Made by a program: the position numbers and the translations under genes
Notes under the pieces: generated by a model
What the model saw: the letters and a program-made list of their open reading frames with translations, nothing else
Told to the model about the DNA's origin: nothing
The model's database searches: none
In this document: positions 36,793-50,327 of the stretch, one piece after another
Layout of the letters: every line of letters starts with the position of its first letter
Position numbering within the stretch: the stretch's first letter is position 1
From: Bathymodiolus brooksi
Lineage: Eukaryota > Mollusca > Bivalvia > Mytilida > Modiolidae
Assembly: GCA_963680875.1 (NCBI GenBank)
Contig: OY804588.1
Span: 94,854,233-94,918,232 of the forward strand
DNA length: 64,000 nt
Reading direction: 5' to 3'

Positions 36793-38227
36793 AGTTATTC
36801 TAATATTTTGACTATGAGTGTAGCTGATGAAGGTTATTCTAATCTTTTGACTATGAGTGTAGCTGATGAAGGTTATTCTAATATTTTGACTATGAGTGTA
36901 GCTGATGAAGGTTATTCTAAGATTTTGACTATGAGGGTAGCTGATGAAGGTTATTCTAATCTTTTGACTATGAGGGTAGCTGATGAAGGTTATTCTAATA
37001 TTTTGACTATGAGTGTAGCTGATGAAGGTTATTCTAATCTTTTGACTATGAGTGTAGCTGATGAAGGTTATTCTAATATTTTGACTATGAGTGTAGCTGA
37101 TGAAGGTTATTCTAATCTTTTGACTATGAGTGTAGCTGATGAAGGTTATTCTAATATTTTGACTATGAGTGTAGCTGATGAAGGTTATTCTAATCTTTTG
37201 ACTATGAGTGTAGCTGATTAAAGTTATTCTAATATTTTGACTATGAGTGTAGCTGATGAAGGTTATTCTAATCTTTTGACTATGAGTGTAGCTGATGAAG
37301 GTTATTCTAATATTTTGACTATGAGTGTAACTGATGAAGGTTATTCTAATATTTTGACTATGAGTGTAGCTGATGAAGGTTATTCTAATATTTTGACTAT
37401 GAGTGTAGCTGATGAAGGTTATTCTAATCTTTTGACTATGAGTGTAGCTGATGAAGGTTATTCTAATCTTTTGACTATGAGTGTAGCTGATGAAGGTTAT
37501 TCTAATCTTTTGACTATGAGTGTAGCTGATGAAGGTTATTCTAATCTTTTGACTATGAGTGTTGCCGATGAAGGTTATTCTAATATTTTGACTGAGTGTA
37601 GCTGATGGAGGTTATTCTAATATTTTGACTATGAGTGTAGCTGATGAAGGTTATTCTAATATTTTGACTATGAGTGTAGCTGATGAAGGTTATTCTAATA
37701 TTTTGACTATGAGTGTAGCTGATGAAGGTTATTCTAATATTTTGACTATGAGTGTAGCTGATGAAGGTTATTCTAATCTTTTGACTATGAGTGTAGCTGA
37801 TGAAGGTTATTCTAATATTTTGACTATGAGTGTAGCTGATGAAGGTTATTCTAATCTTTTGACTATGAGTGTAGCTGATGAAGGTTATTCTAATCTTTTG
37901 ACTATGAGTGTAGCTGATGAAGTTTATTCTAATATTTTGACTTTGAGTGTAGCTGATGGAGGTTATTCTAATCTTTTGACTATGAGTGTAGCTGATGAAG
38001 GTTATTCTAATCTTTTGACTATGAGTGTAGCTGATGAAGGTTATTCTAACATTTTGACTCTGAGTGTAGCTGATGAAGGTTATTCTAATCTCTTGACTAT
38101 GAGTGTAGGTGATGAAGGTTATTCTAATATTTTGACTATGAGTGTAGCTGATGAAGGTTATTCTAATCTCTTGACTATGAGTGTAGCTGATGAAGGTTAT
38201 TCTAATATTTTGACTGAGTGTAGCTGA
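36793..38227 (+). repeat. Core segment, start of the 3,654-bp tandem duplication
   Basis: TCTAAGATTTTGACT (near 36919) marks this family of copies and recurs at +3,654. The segment contains GATTAA (37219) and ends with the GTAGGTGATG block. Confidence 0.83.
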
Positions 38228-38966
38228 TGAAGGTTATTCTAATATTTTGACTATGAGTGTAGCTGATGAATGTTATTCTAATCTTTTGACTGAGTGTAGC
38301 TGATGAAGGTTATTCTAATCTTTTGACTATGAGTGTACCTGATGAAGGTTATTGTAATCTTTTGACTATGAGTGTAGCTGATGAAGGTTATTCTAATCTT
38401 TTGACTATGAGTGTAGCTGATGAAGATTATTCTAAACTTTTGACTATGAATTTAGCTGATGAAGGTTATTCTAATCGTTTGACTGAGTGTAGCTGATGAA
38501 GGTTATTCTAATCTCTTGACTATGAGTGTAGCTGATGAACATTATTCTAATATTTTGACTATGAGTGTAGCTGATGAAGGTTATTCCAATCTTTTGACTA
38601 TGAGTGTAGCTGATGAATGTTATTCTAATCTTTTGACTGAGTGTAGCTGATGAAGGTTATTCCAATCTTTTGACTATGAGTGTAGCTGATGAAGGTCATT
38701 CCAATCTTTTGACTTTGAGTGTAGCTGATGAAGGTTATTCTAATCGTTTGACTATGAGTGTCCCTGATGGAGGTTATTCTAATCTCTTGACTATGAGTGT
38801 AGCTGATGAAGGTTATTCTAATATTTTGACTATGAGTGTAGCTGATGAAGGTTATTCTAATCTCTTGACTATGAGTGTAGCTGATGAACATTATTCTAAT
38901 ATTTTGATTATGAGTGTAGCTGATGAAGGTTATTCTAATCTTTTGACTATGAGTGTAGCTGATTAA
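38228..38966 (+). repeat. Variant module M, copy 4 (739 bp, 271-bp deletion)
   Basis: It lacks 271 bp relative to the full module, which equals six 39-bp and one 37-bp units. The deletion removes the CTCTTTACT part and joins TCGTTTGACTGAG units directly to the GAACATTATT part. GAATGCTATT has become GAATGTTATT. Confidence 0.86.
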
Positions 38967-41881
38967 AGTTATTCTAATATTTTGACTATGAGTGTAGCTG
39001 ATGAAGGTTATTCTAATCTTTTGACTATGAGTGTAGCTGATGAAGGTTATTCTAATATTTTGACTATGAGTGTAGCTGATGAAGGTTATTCTAAGATTTT
39101 GACTATGAGGGTAGCTGATGAAGGTTATTCTAATCTTTTGACTATGAGGGTAGCTGATGAAGGTTATTCTAATATTTTGACTATGAGTGTAGCTGATGAA
39201 GGTTATTCTAATCTTTTGACTATGAGTGTAGCTGATGAAGGTTATTCTAATATTTTGACTATGAGTGTAGCTGATGAAGGTTATTCTAATCTTTTGACTA
39301 TGAGTGTAGCTGATGAAGGTTATTCTAATATTTTGACTATGAGTGTAGCTGATGAAGGTTATTCTAATCTTTTGACTATGAGTGTAGCTGATTAAAGTTA
39401 TTCTAATATTTTGACTATGAGTGTAGCTGATGAAGGTTATTCTAATATTTTGACTATGAGTGTAACTGATGAAGGTTATTCTAATATTTTGACTATGAGG
39501 GTAGCTGATGAAGGTTATTCTAATATTTTGACTATGAGTGTAGCTGATGAAGGTTATTCTAATCTTTTGACTATGAGTGTAGCTGATGAAGGTTATTCTA
39601 ATCTTTTGACTATGAGTGTAGCTGATGAAGGTTATTCTAATATTTTGACTATGAGTGTAACTGATGAAGGTTATTCTAATATTTTGACTATGAGTGTAGC
39701 TGATGAAGGTTATTCTAATATTTTGACTATGAGTGTAGCTGATGAAGGTTATTCTAATCTTTTGACTATGAGTGTAGCTGATGAAGGTTATTCTAATCTT
39801 TTGACTATGAGTGTAGCTGATGAAGGTTATTCTAATCTTTTGACTATGAGTGTAACTGATGAAGGTTATTCTAATCTTTTGACTATGATTGTTGCCGATG
39901 AAGGTTATTCTAATATTTTGACTGAGTGTAGCTGATGGAGGTTATTCTAATATTTTGACTATGAGTGTAGCTGATGAAGGTTATTCTAATCTTTTGACTA
40001 TGAGTGTAGCTGATGAAGGTTATTCTAATATTTTGACTATGAGTGTAGCTGATGAAGGTTATTCTAATATTTTGACTATGAGTGTAGCTGATGAAGGTTA
40101 TTCTAATCTTTTGACTATGAGTGTAGCTGATGAAGGTTATTCTAATATTTTGACTATGAGTGTAGCTGATGGAGGTTATTCTAATCTTTTGACTATGAGT
40201 GTAGCTGATGAAGGTTATTCTAATCTTTTGACTATGAGTGTAGCTGATGAAGTTTATTCTAATATTTTGACTTTGAGTGTAGCTGATGGAGGTTATTCTA
40301 ATCTTTTGACTATGAGTGTAGCTGATGAAGGTTATTCTAATCTTTTGACTATGAGTGTAGCTGATGAAGGTTATTCTAACATTTTGACTCTGAGTGTAGC
40401 TGATGAAGGTTATTCTAATCTCTTGACTATGAGTGTAGGTGATGAAGGTTATTCTAATATTTTGACTATGAGTGTAGCTGATGAAGGTTATTCTAATCTT
40501 TTGACTATGAGTGTAGCTGATGAAGGTTATTCTAATATTTTGACTATGAGTGTAGCTGATGAAGGTTATTCTAAGATTTTGACTATGAGGGTAGCTGATG
40601 AAGGTTATTCTAATCTTTTGACTATGAGGGTAGCTGATGAAGGTTATTCTAATATTTTGACTATGAGTGTAGCTGATGAAGGTTATTCTAATCTTTTGAC
40701 TATGAGTGTAGCTGATGAAGGTTATTCTAATATTTTGACTATGAGTGTAGCTGATGAAGGTTATTCTAATCTTTTGACTATGAGTGTAGCTGATGAAGGT
40801 TATTCTAATATTTTGACTATGAGTGTAGCTGATGAAGGTTATTCTAATCTTTTGACTATGAGTGTAGCTGATTAAAGTTATTCTAATATTTTGACTATGA
40901 GTGTAGCTGATGAAGGTTATTCTAATCTTTTGACTATGAGTGTAGCTGATGAAGGTTATTCTAATATTTTGACTATGAGTGTAACTGATGAAGGTTATTC
41001 TAATATTTTGACTATGAGTGTAGCTGATGAAGGTTATTCTAATATTTTGACTATGAGTGTAGCTGATGAAGGTTATTCTAATCTTTTGACTATGAGTGTA
41101 GCTGATGAAGGTTATTCTAATCTTTTGACTATGAGTGTAGCTGATGAAGGTTATTCTAATCTTTTGACTATGAGTGTAGCTGATGAAGGTTATTCTAATC
41201 TTTTGACTATGAGTGTTGCCGATGAAGGTTATTCTAATATTTTGACTGAGTGTAGCTGATGGAGGTTATTCTAATATTTTGACTATGAGTGTAGCTGATG
41301 AAGGTTATTCTAATATTTTGACTATGAGTGTAGCTGATGAAGGTTATTCTAATATTTTGACTATGAGTGTAGCTGATGAAGGTTATTCTAATATTTTGAC
41401 TATGAGTGTAGCTGATGAAGGTTATTCTAATCTTTTGACTATGAGTGTAGCTGATGAAGGTTATTCTAATATTTTGACTATGAGTGTAGCTGATGAAGGT
41501 TATTCTAATCTTTTGACTATGAGTGTAGCTGATGAAGGTTATTCTAATCTTTTGACTATGAGTGTAGCTGATGAAGTTTATTCTAATATTTTGACTTTGA
41601 GTGTAGCTGATGGAGGTTATTCTAATCTTTTGACTATGAGTGTAGCTGATGAAGGTTATTCTAATCTTTTGACTATGAGTGTAGCTGATGAAGGTTATTC
41701 TAACATTTTGACTCTGAGTGTAGCTGATGAAGGTTATTCTAATCTCTTGACTATGAGTGTAGGTGATGAAGGTTATTCTAATATTTTGACTATGAGTGTA
41801 GCTGATGAAGGTTATTCTAATCTCTTGACTATGAGTGTAGCTGATGAAGGTTATTCTAATATTTTGACTGAGTGTAGCTGA
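38967..41881 (+). repeat. Core segment spanning the 3,654-bp tandem junction
   Basis: The junction of the two 3,654-bp copies falls near 40.55 kb, where the GTAGGTGATG block runs into TCTAAGATTTTG. A private ATGATTGTTGCCG variant appears near 39888 and is inherited by later copies. Confidence 0.82.
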
Positions 41882-42620
41882 TGAAGGTTATTCTAATATT
41901 TTGACTATGAGTGTAGCTGATGAATGTTATTCTAATCTTTTGACTGAGTGTAGCTGATGAAGGTTATTCTAATCTTTTGACTATGAGTGTACCTGATGAA
42001 GGTTATTGTAATCTTTTGACTATGAGTGTAGCTGATGAAGGTTATTCTAATCTTTTGACTATGAGTGTAGCTGATGAAGATTATTCTAAACTTTTGACTA
42101 TGAATTTAGCTGATGAAGGTTATTCTAATCGTTTGACTGAGTGTAGCTGATGAAGGTTATTCTAATCTCTTGACTATGAGTGTAGCTGATGAACATTATT
42201 CTAATATTTTGACTATGAGTGTAGCTGATGAAGGTTATTCCAATCTTTTGACTATGAGTGTAGCTGATGAATGTTATTCTAATCTTTTGACTGAGTGTAG
42301 CTGATGAAGGTTATTCCAATCTTTTGACTATGAGTGTAGCTGATGAAGGTCATTCCAATCTTTTGACTTTGAGTGTAGCTGATGAAGGTTATTCTAATCG
42401 TTTGACTATGAGTGTCCCTGATGGAGGTTATTCTAATCTCTTGACTATGAGTGTAGCTGATGAAGGTTATTCTAATATTTTGACTATGAGTGTAGCTGAT
42501 GAAGGTTATTCTAATCTCTTGACTATGAGTGTAGCTGATGAACATTATTCTAATATTTTGATTATGAGTGTAGCTGATGAAGGTTATTCTAATCTTTTGA
42601 CTATGAGTGTAGCTGATTAA
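41882..42620 (+). repeat. Variant module M, copy 5 (739 bp)
   Basis: It has the same 271-bp deletion as copy 4 and lies exactly 3,654 bp after it. Confidence 0.86.
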
Positions 42621-44638
42621 AGTTATTCTAATATTTTGACTATGAGTGTAGCTGATGAAGGTTATTCTAATCTTTTGACTATGAGTGTAGCTGATGAAGG
42701 TTATTCTAATATTTTGACTATGAGTGTAGCTGATGAAGGTTATTCTAAGATTTTGACTATGAGGGTAGCTGATGAAGGTTATTCTAATCTTTTGACTATG
42801 AGGGTAGCTGATGAAGGTTATTCTAATATTTTGACTATGAGTGTAGCTGATGAAGGTTATTCTAATCTTTTGACTATGAGTGTAGCTGATGAAGGTTATT
42901 CTAATATTTTGACTATGAGTGTAGCTGATGAAGGTTATTCTAATCTTTTGACTATGAGTGTAGCTGATGAAGGTTATTCTAATATTTTGACTATGAGTGT
43001 AGCTGATGAAGGTTATTCTAATCTTTTGACTATGAGTGTAGCTGATTAAAGTTATTCTAATATTTTGACTATGAGTGTAGCTGATGAAGGTTATTCTAAT
43101 ATTTTGACTATGAGTGTAACTGATGAAGGTTATTCTAATATTTTGACTATGAGGGTAGCTGATGAAGGTTATTCTAATATTTTGACTATGAGTGTAGCTG
43201 ATGAAGGTTATTCTAATCTTTTGACTATGAGTGTAGCTGATGAAGGTTATTCTAATCTTTTGACTATGAGTGTAGCTGATGAAGGTTATTCTAATATTTT
43301 GACTATGAGTGTAACTGATGAAGGTTATTCTAATATTTTGACTATGAGTGTAGCTGATGAAGGTTATTCTAATATTTTGACTATGAGTGTAGCTGATGAA
43401 GGTTATTCTAATCTTTTGACTATGAGTGTAGCTGATGAAGGTTATTCTAATCTTTTGACTATGAGTGTAGCTGATGAAGGTTATTCTAATCTTTTGACTA
43501 TGAGTGTAACTGATGAAGGTTATTCTAATCTTTTGACTATGATTGTTGCCGATGAAGGTTATTCTAATATTTTGACTGAGTGTAGCTGATGGAGGTTATT
43601 CTAATATTTTGACTATGAGTGTAGCTGATGAAGGTTATTCTAATCTTTTGACTATGAGTGTAGCTGATGAAGGTTATTCTAATATTTTGACTATGAGTGT
43701 AGCTGATGAAGGTTATTCTAATATTTTGACTATGAGTGTAGCTGATGAAGGTTATTCTAATCTTTTGACTATGAGTGTAGCTGATGAAGGTTATTCTAAT
43801 ATTTTGACTATGAGTGTAGCTGATGGAGGTTATTCTAATCTTTTGACTATGAGTGTAGCTGATGAAGGTTATTCTAATCTTTTGACTATGAGTGTAGCTG
43901 ATGAAGTTTATTCTAATATTTTGACTTTGAGTGTAGCTGATGGAGGTTATTCTAATCTTTTGACTATGAGTGTAGCTGATGAAGGTTATTCTAATCTTTT
44001 GACTATGAGTGTAGCTGATGAAGGTTATTCTAACATTTTGACTCTGAGTGTAGCTGATGAAGGTTATTCTAATCTCTTGACTATGAGTGTAGGTGATGAA
44101 GGTTATTCTAATATTTTGACTATGAGTGTAGCTGATGAAGGTTATTCTAATCTCTTGACTATGAGTGTAGCTGATGAAGGTTATTCTAATATTTTGACTG
44201 AGTGTAGCTGATGAAGGTTATTCTAATATTTTGACTCTGAGTGTAGCTGATGAATGTTATTCTAATCTTTTGACTATGAGTGTAGCTGATGAAGGTTATT
44301 CTAATCTTTTGACTATGAGTGTAGCTGATGAAGGTTATTCTAATATTTTGACTTTGAGTGTAGCTGATGGAGGTTATTCTAATCTTTTGACTATGAGTGT
44401 AGCTGATGAAGGTTATTCTAATCTTTTGACTATGAGTGTAGCTGATGAAGGTTATTCTAACATTTTGACTCTGAGTGTAGCTGATGAAGGTTATTCTAAT
44501 CTCTTGACTATGAGTGTAGGTGATGAAGGTTATTCTAATATTTTGACTATGAGTGTAGCTGATGAAGGTTATTCTAATCTCTTGACTATGAGTGTAGCTG
44601 ATGAAGGTTATTCTAATATTTTGACTGAGTGTAGCTGA
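42621..44638 (+). repeat. Core segment with short extra block at 44.2 kb
   Basis: It repeats 38967-40500 at +3,654. A further block from 44231 to 44638 is a shortened repeat of the preceding GTAGGTGATG region, with GACTCTGAG at its start. The whole segment recurs at +9,905. Confidence 0.82.
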
Positions 44639-45377
44639 TGAAGGTTATTCTAATATTTTGACTATGAGTGTAGCTGATGAATGTTATTCTAATCTTTTGA
44701 CTGAGTGTAGCTGATGAAGGTTATTCTAATCTTTTGACTATGAGTGTACCTGATGAAGGTTATTGTAATCTTTTGACTATGAGTGTAGCTGATGAAGGTT
44801 ATTCTAATCTTTTGACTATGAGTGTAGCTGATGAAGATTATTCTAAACTTTTGACTATGAATTTAGCTGATGAAGGTTATTCTAATCGTTTGACTGAGTG
44901 TAGCTGATGAAGGTTATTCTAATCTCTTGACTATGAGTGTAGCTGATGAACATTATTCTAATATTTTGACTATGAGTGTAGCTGATGAAGGTTATTCCAA
45001 TCTTTTGACTATGAGTGTAGCTGATGAATGTTATTCTAATCTTTTGACTGAGTGTAGCTGATGAAGGTTATTCCAATCTTTTGACTATGAGTGTAGCTGA
45101 TGAAGGTCATTCCAATCTTTTGACTTTGAGTGTAGCTGATGAAGGTTATTCTAATCGTTTGACTATGAGTGTCCCTGATGGAGGTTATTCTAATCTCTTG
45201 ACTATGAGTGTAGCTGATGAAGGTTATTCTAATATTTTGACTATGAGTGTAGCTGATGAAGGTTATTCTAATCTCTTGACTATGAGTGTAGCTGATGAAC
45301 ATTATTCTAATATTTTGATTATGAGTGTAGCTGATGAAGGTTATTCTAATCTTTTGACTATGAGTGTAGCTGATTAA
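44639..45377 (+). repeat. Variant module M, copy 6 (739 bp)
   Basis: Deleted form, 2,757 bp after copy 5. Copies 9 and 10 are also 2,757 bp apart, because both belong to the 9,905-bp segmental copy. Confidence 0.86.
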
Positions 45378-46968
45378 AGTTATTCTAATATTTTGACTAT
45401 GAGTGTAGCTGATGAAGGTTATTCTAATCTTTTGACTATGAGTGTAGCTGATGAAGGTTATTCTAATATTTTGACTATGAGTGTAGCTGATGAAGGTTAT
45501 TCTAAGATTTTGACTATGAGGGTAGCTGATGAAGGTTATTCTAATCTTTTGACTATGAGGGTAGCTGATGAAGGTTATTCTAATATTTTGACTATGAGTG
45601 TAGCTGATGAAGGTTATTCTAATCTTTTGACTATGAGTGTAGCTGATGAAGGTTATTCTAATATTTTGACTATGAGTGTAGCTGATGAAGGTTATTCTAA
45701 TCTTTTGACTATGAGTGTAGCTGATGAAGGTTATTCTAATATTTTGACTATGAGTGTAGCTGATGAAGGTTATTCTAATCTTTTGACTATGAGTGTAGCT
45801 GATTAAAGTTATTCTAATATTTTGTCTATGAGTGTAGCTGATGAAGGTTATTCTAATATTTTGACTATGAGTGTAACTGATGAAGGTTATTCTAATATTT
45901 TGACTATGAGGGTAGCTGATGAAGGTTATTCTAATATTTTGACTATGAGTGTAGCTGATGAAGGTTATTCTAATCTTTTGACTATGAGTGTAGCTGATGA
46001 AGGTTATTCTAATCTTTTGACTATGAGTGTAGCTGATGAAGGTTATTCTAATATTTTGACTATGAGTGTAACTGATGAAGGTTATTCTAATATTTTGACT
46101 ATGAGTGTAGCTGATGAAGGTTATTCTAATATTTTGACTATGAGTGTAGCTGATGAAGGTTATTCTAATCTTTTGACTATGAGTGTAGCTGATGAAGGTT
46201 ATTCTAATCTTTTGACTATGAGTGTAGCTGATGAAGGTTATTCTAATCTTTTGACTATGAGTGTAACTGATGAAGGTTATTCTAATCTTTTGACTATGAT
46301 TGTTGCCGATGAAGGTTATTCTAATATTTTGACTGAGTGTAGCTGATGGAGGTTATTCTAATATTTTGACTATGAGTGTAGCTGATTAAGGTTATTCTAA
46401 TCTTTTGACTATGAGTGTAGCTGATGAAGGTTATTCTAATATTTTGACTATGAGTGTAGCTGATGAAGGTTATTCTAATATTTTGACTATGAGTGTAGCT
46501 GATGAAGGTTATTCTAATCTTTTGACTATGAGTGTAGCTGATGAAGGTTATTCTAATATTTTGACTATGAGTGTAGCTGATGGAGGTTATTCTAATCTTT
46601 TGACTATGAGTGTAGCTGATGAAGGTTATTCTAATCTTTTGACTATGAGTGTAGCTGATGAAGTTTATTCTAATATTTTGACTTTGAGTGTAGCTGATGG
46701 AGGTTATTCTAATCTTTTGACTATGAGTGTAGCTGATGAAGGTTATTCTAATCTTTTGACTATGAGTGTAGCTGATGAAGGTTATTCTAACATTTTGACT
46801 CTGAGTGTAGCTGATGAAGGTTATTCTAATCTCTTGACTATGAGTGTAGGTGATGAAGGTTATTCTAATATTTTGACTATGAGTGTAGCTGATGAAGGTT
46901 ATTCTAATCTCTTGACTATGAGTGTAGCTGATGAAGGTTATTCTAATATTTTGACTGAGTGTAGCTGA
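45378..46968 (+). repeat. Core segment with private TTTTGTCTATG and GATTAAGG units
   Basis: TTTTGTCTATG (45825) and an isolated GATTAAGG stop unit (46387-46389) are private markers. Both recur at +3,071 and neither is present at the corresponding +9,905 positions, which orders the duplications. Confidence 0.84.
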
Positions 46969-47256
46969 TGAAGGTTATTCTAATATTTTGACTATGAGTG
47001 TAGCTGATGAATGTTATTCTAATCTTTTGACTGAGTGTAGCTGATGAAGGTTATTCTAATCTTTTGACTATGAGTGTACCTGATGAAGGTTATTGTAATC
47101 TTTTGACTATGAGTGTAGCTGATGAAGGTTATTCTAATCTTTTGACTATGAGTGTAGCTGATGAAGATTATTCTAAACTTTTGACTATGAATTTAGCTGA
47201 TGAAGGTTATTCTAATCGTTTGACTGAGTGTAGCTGATGAAGGTTATTCTAATCGT
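46969..47256 (+). repeat. Variant module M, copy 7 (short form, about 290 bp)
   Basis: Only the first part of M is present, through ATGAATTTAGC and TCGTTTGACTGAG. It then joins core units beginning with a CTTTTGGCTATG variant. A second deletion type is shared only with copy 8. Confidence 0.83.
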
Positions 47257-50039
47257 TTGACTATGAGTGTAGCTGATGAAGGTTATTCTAATCTTTTGGC
47301 TATGAGTGTAGCTGATGAAGGTTATTCTAATCTTTTGACTATGAGTGTAGCTGATGAAGGTTATTCTAATATTTTGACTATGAGTGTAGCTGATGAAGGT
47401 TATTCTAAGATTTTGAGTATGAGGGTAGCTGATGAAGGTTATTCTAATCTTTTGACTATGAGGGTAGCTGATGAAGGTTATTCTAATATTTTGACTATGA
47501 GTGTAGCTGATGAAGGTTATTCTAATCTTTTGACTATGAGTGTAGCTGATGAAGGTTATTCTAATATTTTGACTATGAGTGTAGCTGATGAAGGTTATTC
47601 TAATCTTTTGACTATGAGTGTAGCTGATGAAGGTTATTCTAATATTTTGACTATGAGTGTAGCTGATGAAGGTTATTCTAATCTTTTGACTATGAGTGTA
47701 GCTGATTAAAGTTATTCTAATATTTTGACTATGAGTGTAGCTGATGAAGGTTATTCTAATCTTTTGACTATGAGTGTAGCTGATGAAGGTTATTCTAATA
47801 TTTTGACTATGAGTGTAACTGATGAAGGTTATTCTAATATTTTGACTATGAGTGTAGCTGATGAAGGTTATTCTAATATTTTGACTATGAGTGTAGCTGA
47901 TGAAGGTTATTCTAATCTTTTGACTATGAGTGTAGCTGATGAAGGTTATTCTAATCTTTTGACTATGAGTGTAGCTGATGAAGGTTATTCTAATCTTTTG
48001 ACTATGAGTGTAGCTGATGAAGGTTATTCTAATCTTTTGACTATGAGTGTTGCCGATGAAGGTTATTCTAATATTTTGACTGAGTGTAGCTGATGGAGGT
48101 TATTCTAATATTTTGACTATGAGTGTAGCTGATGAAGGTTATTCTAATATTTTGACTATGCGTGTAGCTGATGAAGGTTATTCTAATATTTTGACTATGA
48201 GTGTAGCTGATGAAGGTTATTCTAATATTTTGACTATGAGTGTAGCTGATGAAGGTTATTCTAATCTTTTGACTATGAGTGTAGCTGATGAAGGTTATTC
48301 TAATATTTTGACTATGAGTGTAGCTGATGAAGGTTATTCTAATCTTTTGACTATGAGTGTAGCTGATGAAGGTTATTCTAATCTTTTGACTATGAGTGTA
48401 GCTGATGAAGTTTATTCTAATATTTTGACTTTGAGTGTAGCTGATGGAGGTTATTCTAATCTTTTGACTATGAGTGTAGCTGATGAAGGTTATTCTAATC
48501 TTTTGACTATGAGTGTAGCTGATGAAGGTTATTCTAACATTTTGACTCTGAGTGTAGCTGATGAAGGTTATTCTAATCTCTTGACTATGAGTGTAGGTGA
48601 TGAAGGTTATTCTAATATTTTGACTATGAGTGTAGCTGATGAAGGTTATTCTAATCTCTTGACTATGAGTGTAGCTGATGAAGGTTATTCTAATATTTTG
48701 ACTATGAGTGTAGCTGATGAAGGTTATTCTAATATTTTGACTATGAGTGTAGCTGATGAAGGTTATTCTAATCTTTTGACTATGAGTGTAGCTGATGAAG
48801 GTTATTCTAATATTTTGACTATGAGTGTAGCTGATGAAGGTTATTCTAATCTTTTGACTATGAGTGTAGCTGATTAAAGTTATTCTAATATTTTGTCTAT
48901 GAGTGTAGCTGATGAAGGTTATTCTAATATTTTGACTATGAGTGTAACTGATGAAGGTTATTCTAATATTTTGACTATGAGGGTAGCTGATGAAGGTTAT
49001 TCTAATATTTTGACTATGAGTGTAGCTGATGAAGGTTATTCTAATCTTTTGACTATGAGTGTAGCTGATGAAGGTTATTCTAATCTTTTGACTATGAGTG
49101 TAGCTGATGAAGGTTATTCTAATATTTTGACTATGAGTGTAACTGATGAAGGTTATTCTAATATTTTGACTATGAGTGTAGCTGATGAAGGTTATTCTAA
49201 TATTTTGACTATGAGTGTAGCTGATGAAGGTTATTCTAATCTTTTGACTATGAGTGTAGCTGATGAAGGTTATTCTAATCTTTTGACTATGAGTGTAGCT
49301 GATGAAGGTTATTCTAATCTTTTGACTATGAGTGTAACTGATGAAGGTTATTCTAATCTTTTGACTATGATTGTTGCCGATGAAGGTTATTCTAATATTT
49401 TGACTGAGTGTAGCTGATGGAGGTTATTCTAATATTTTGACTATGAGTGTAGCTGATTAAGGTTATTCTAATCTTTTGACTATGAGTGTAGCTGATGAAG
49501 GTTATTCTAATATTTTGACTATGAGTGTAGCTGATGAAGGTTATTCTAATATTTTGACTATGAGTGTAGCTGATGAAGGTTATTCTAATCTTTTGACTAT
49601 GAGTGTAGCTGATGAAGGTTATTCTAATATTTTGACTATGAGTGTAGCTGATGGAGGTTATTCTAATCTTTTGACTATGAGTGTAGCTGATGAAGGTTAT
49701 TCTAATCTTTTGACTATGAGTGTAGCTGATGAAGTTTATTCTAATATTTTGACTTTGAGTGTAGCTGATGGAGGTTATTCTAATCTTTTGACTATGAGTG
49801 TAGCTGATGAAGGTTATTCTAATCTTTTGACTATGAGTGTAGCTGATGAAGGTTATTCTAACATTTTGACTCTGAGTGTAGCTGATGAAGGTTATTCTAA
49901 TCTCTTGACTATGAGTGTAGGTGATGAAGGTTATTCTAATATTTTGACTATGAGTGTAGCTGATGAAGGTTATTCTAATCTCTTGACTATGAGTGTAGCT
50001 GATGAAGGTTATTCTAATATTTTGACTGAGTGTAGCTGA
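47257..50039 (+). repeat. Core segment spanning the 3,071-bp tandem junction
   Basis: It contains CTTTTGGCT and TTTTGAGTATGAGG variants near 47.3-47.4 kb, and the junction of the 3,071-bp tandem copies near 48.7 kb. One private ATGCGTGTAGC unit lies near 48160. Confidence 0.82.
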
Positions 50040-50327
50040 TGAAGGTTATTCTAATATTTTGACTATGAGTGTAGCTGATGAATGTTATTCTAATCTTTTG
50101 ACTGAGTGTAGCTGATGAAGGTTATTCTAATCTTTTGACTATGAGTGTACCTGATGAAGGTTATTGTAATCTTTTGACTATGAGTGTAGCTGATGAAGGT
50201 TATTCTAATCTTTTGACTATGAGTGTAGCTGATGAAGATTATTCTAAACTTTTGACTATGAATTTAGCTGATGAAGGTTATTCTAATCGTTTGACTGAGT
50301 GTAGCTGATGAAGGTTATTCTAATCGT
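50040..50327 (+). repeat. Variant module M, copy 8 (short form)
   Basis: Exact counterpart of copy 7 at +3,071, including its join to CTTTTGGCTATG. Confidence 0.83.

Noticed and set aside
18523..44226. Treating all the large exact copies as assembly errors
   Set aside because: Copies carry private variants and one-unit length differences in consistent places, which favours real duplications. Assembly error cannot be excluded without long reads, so this is noted rather than claimed.
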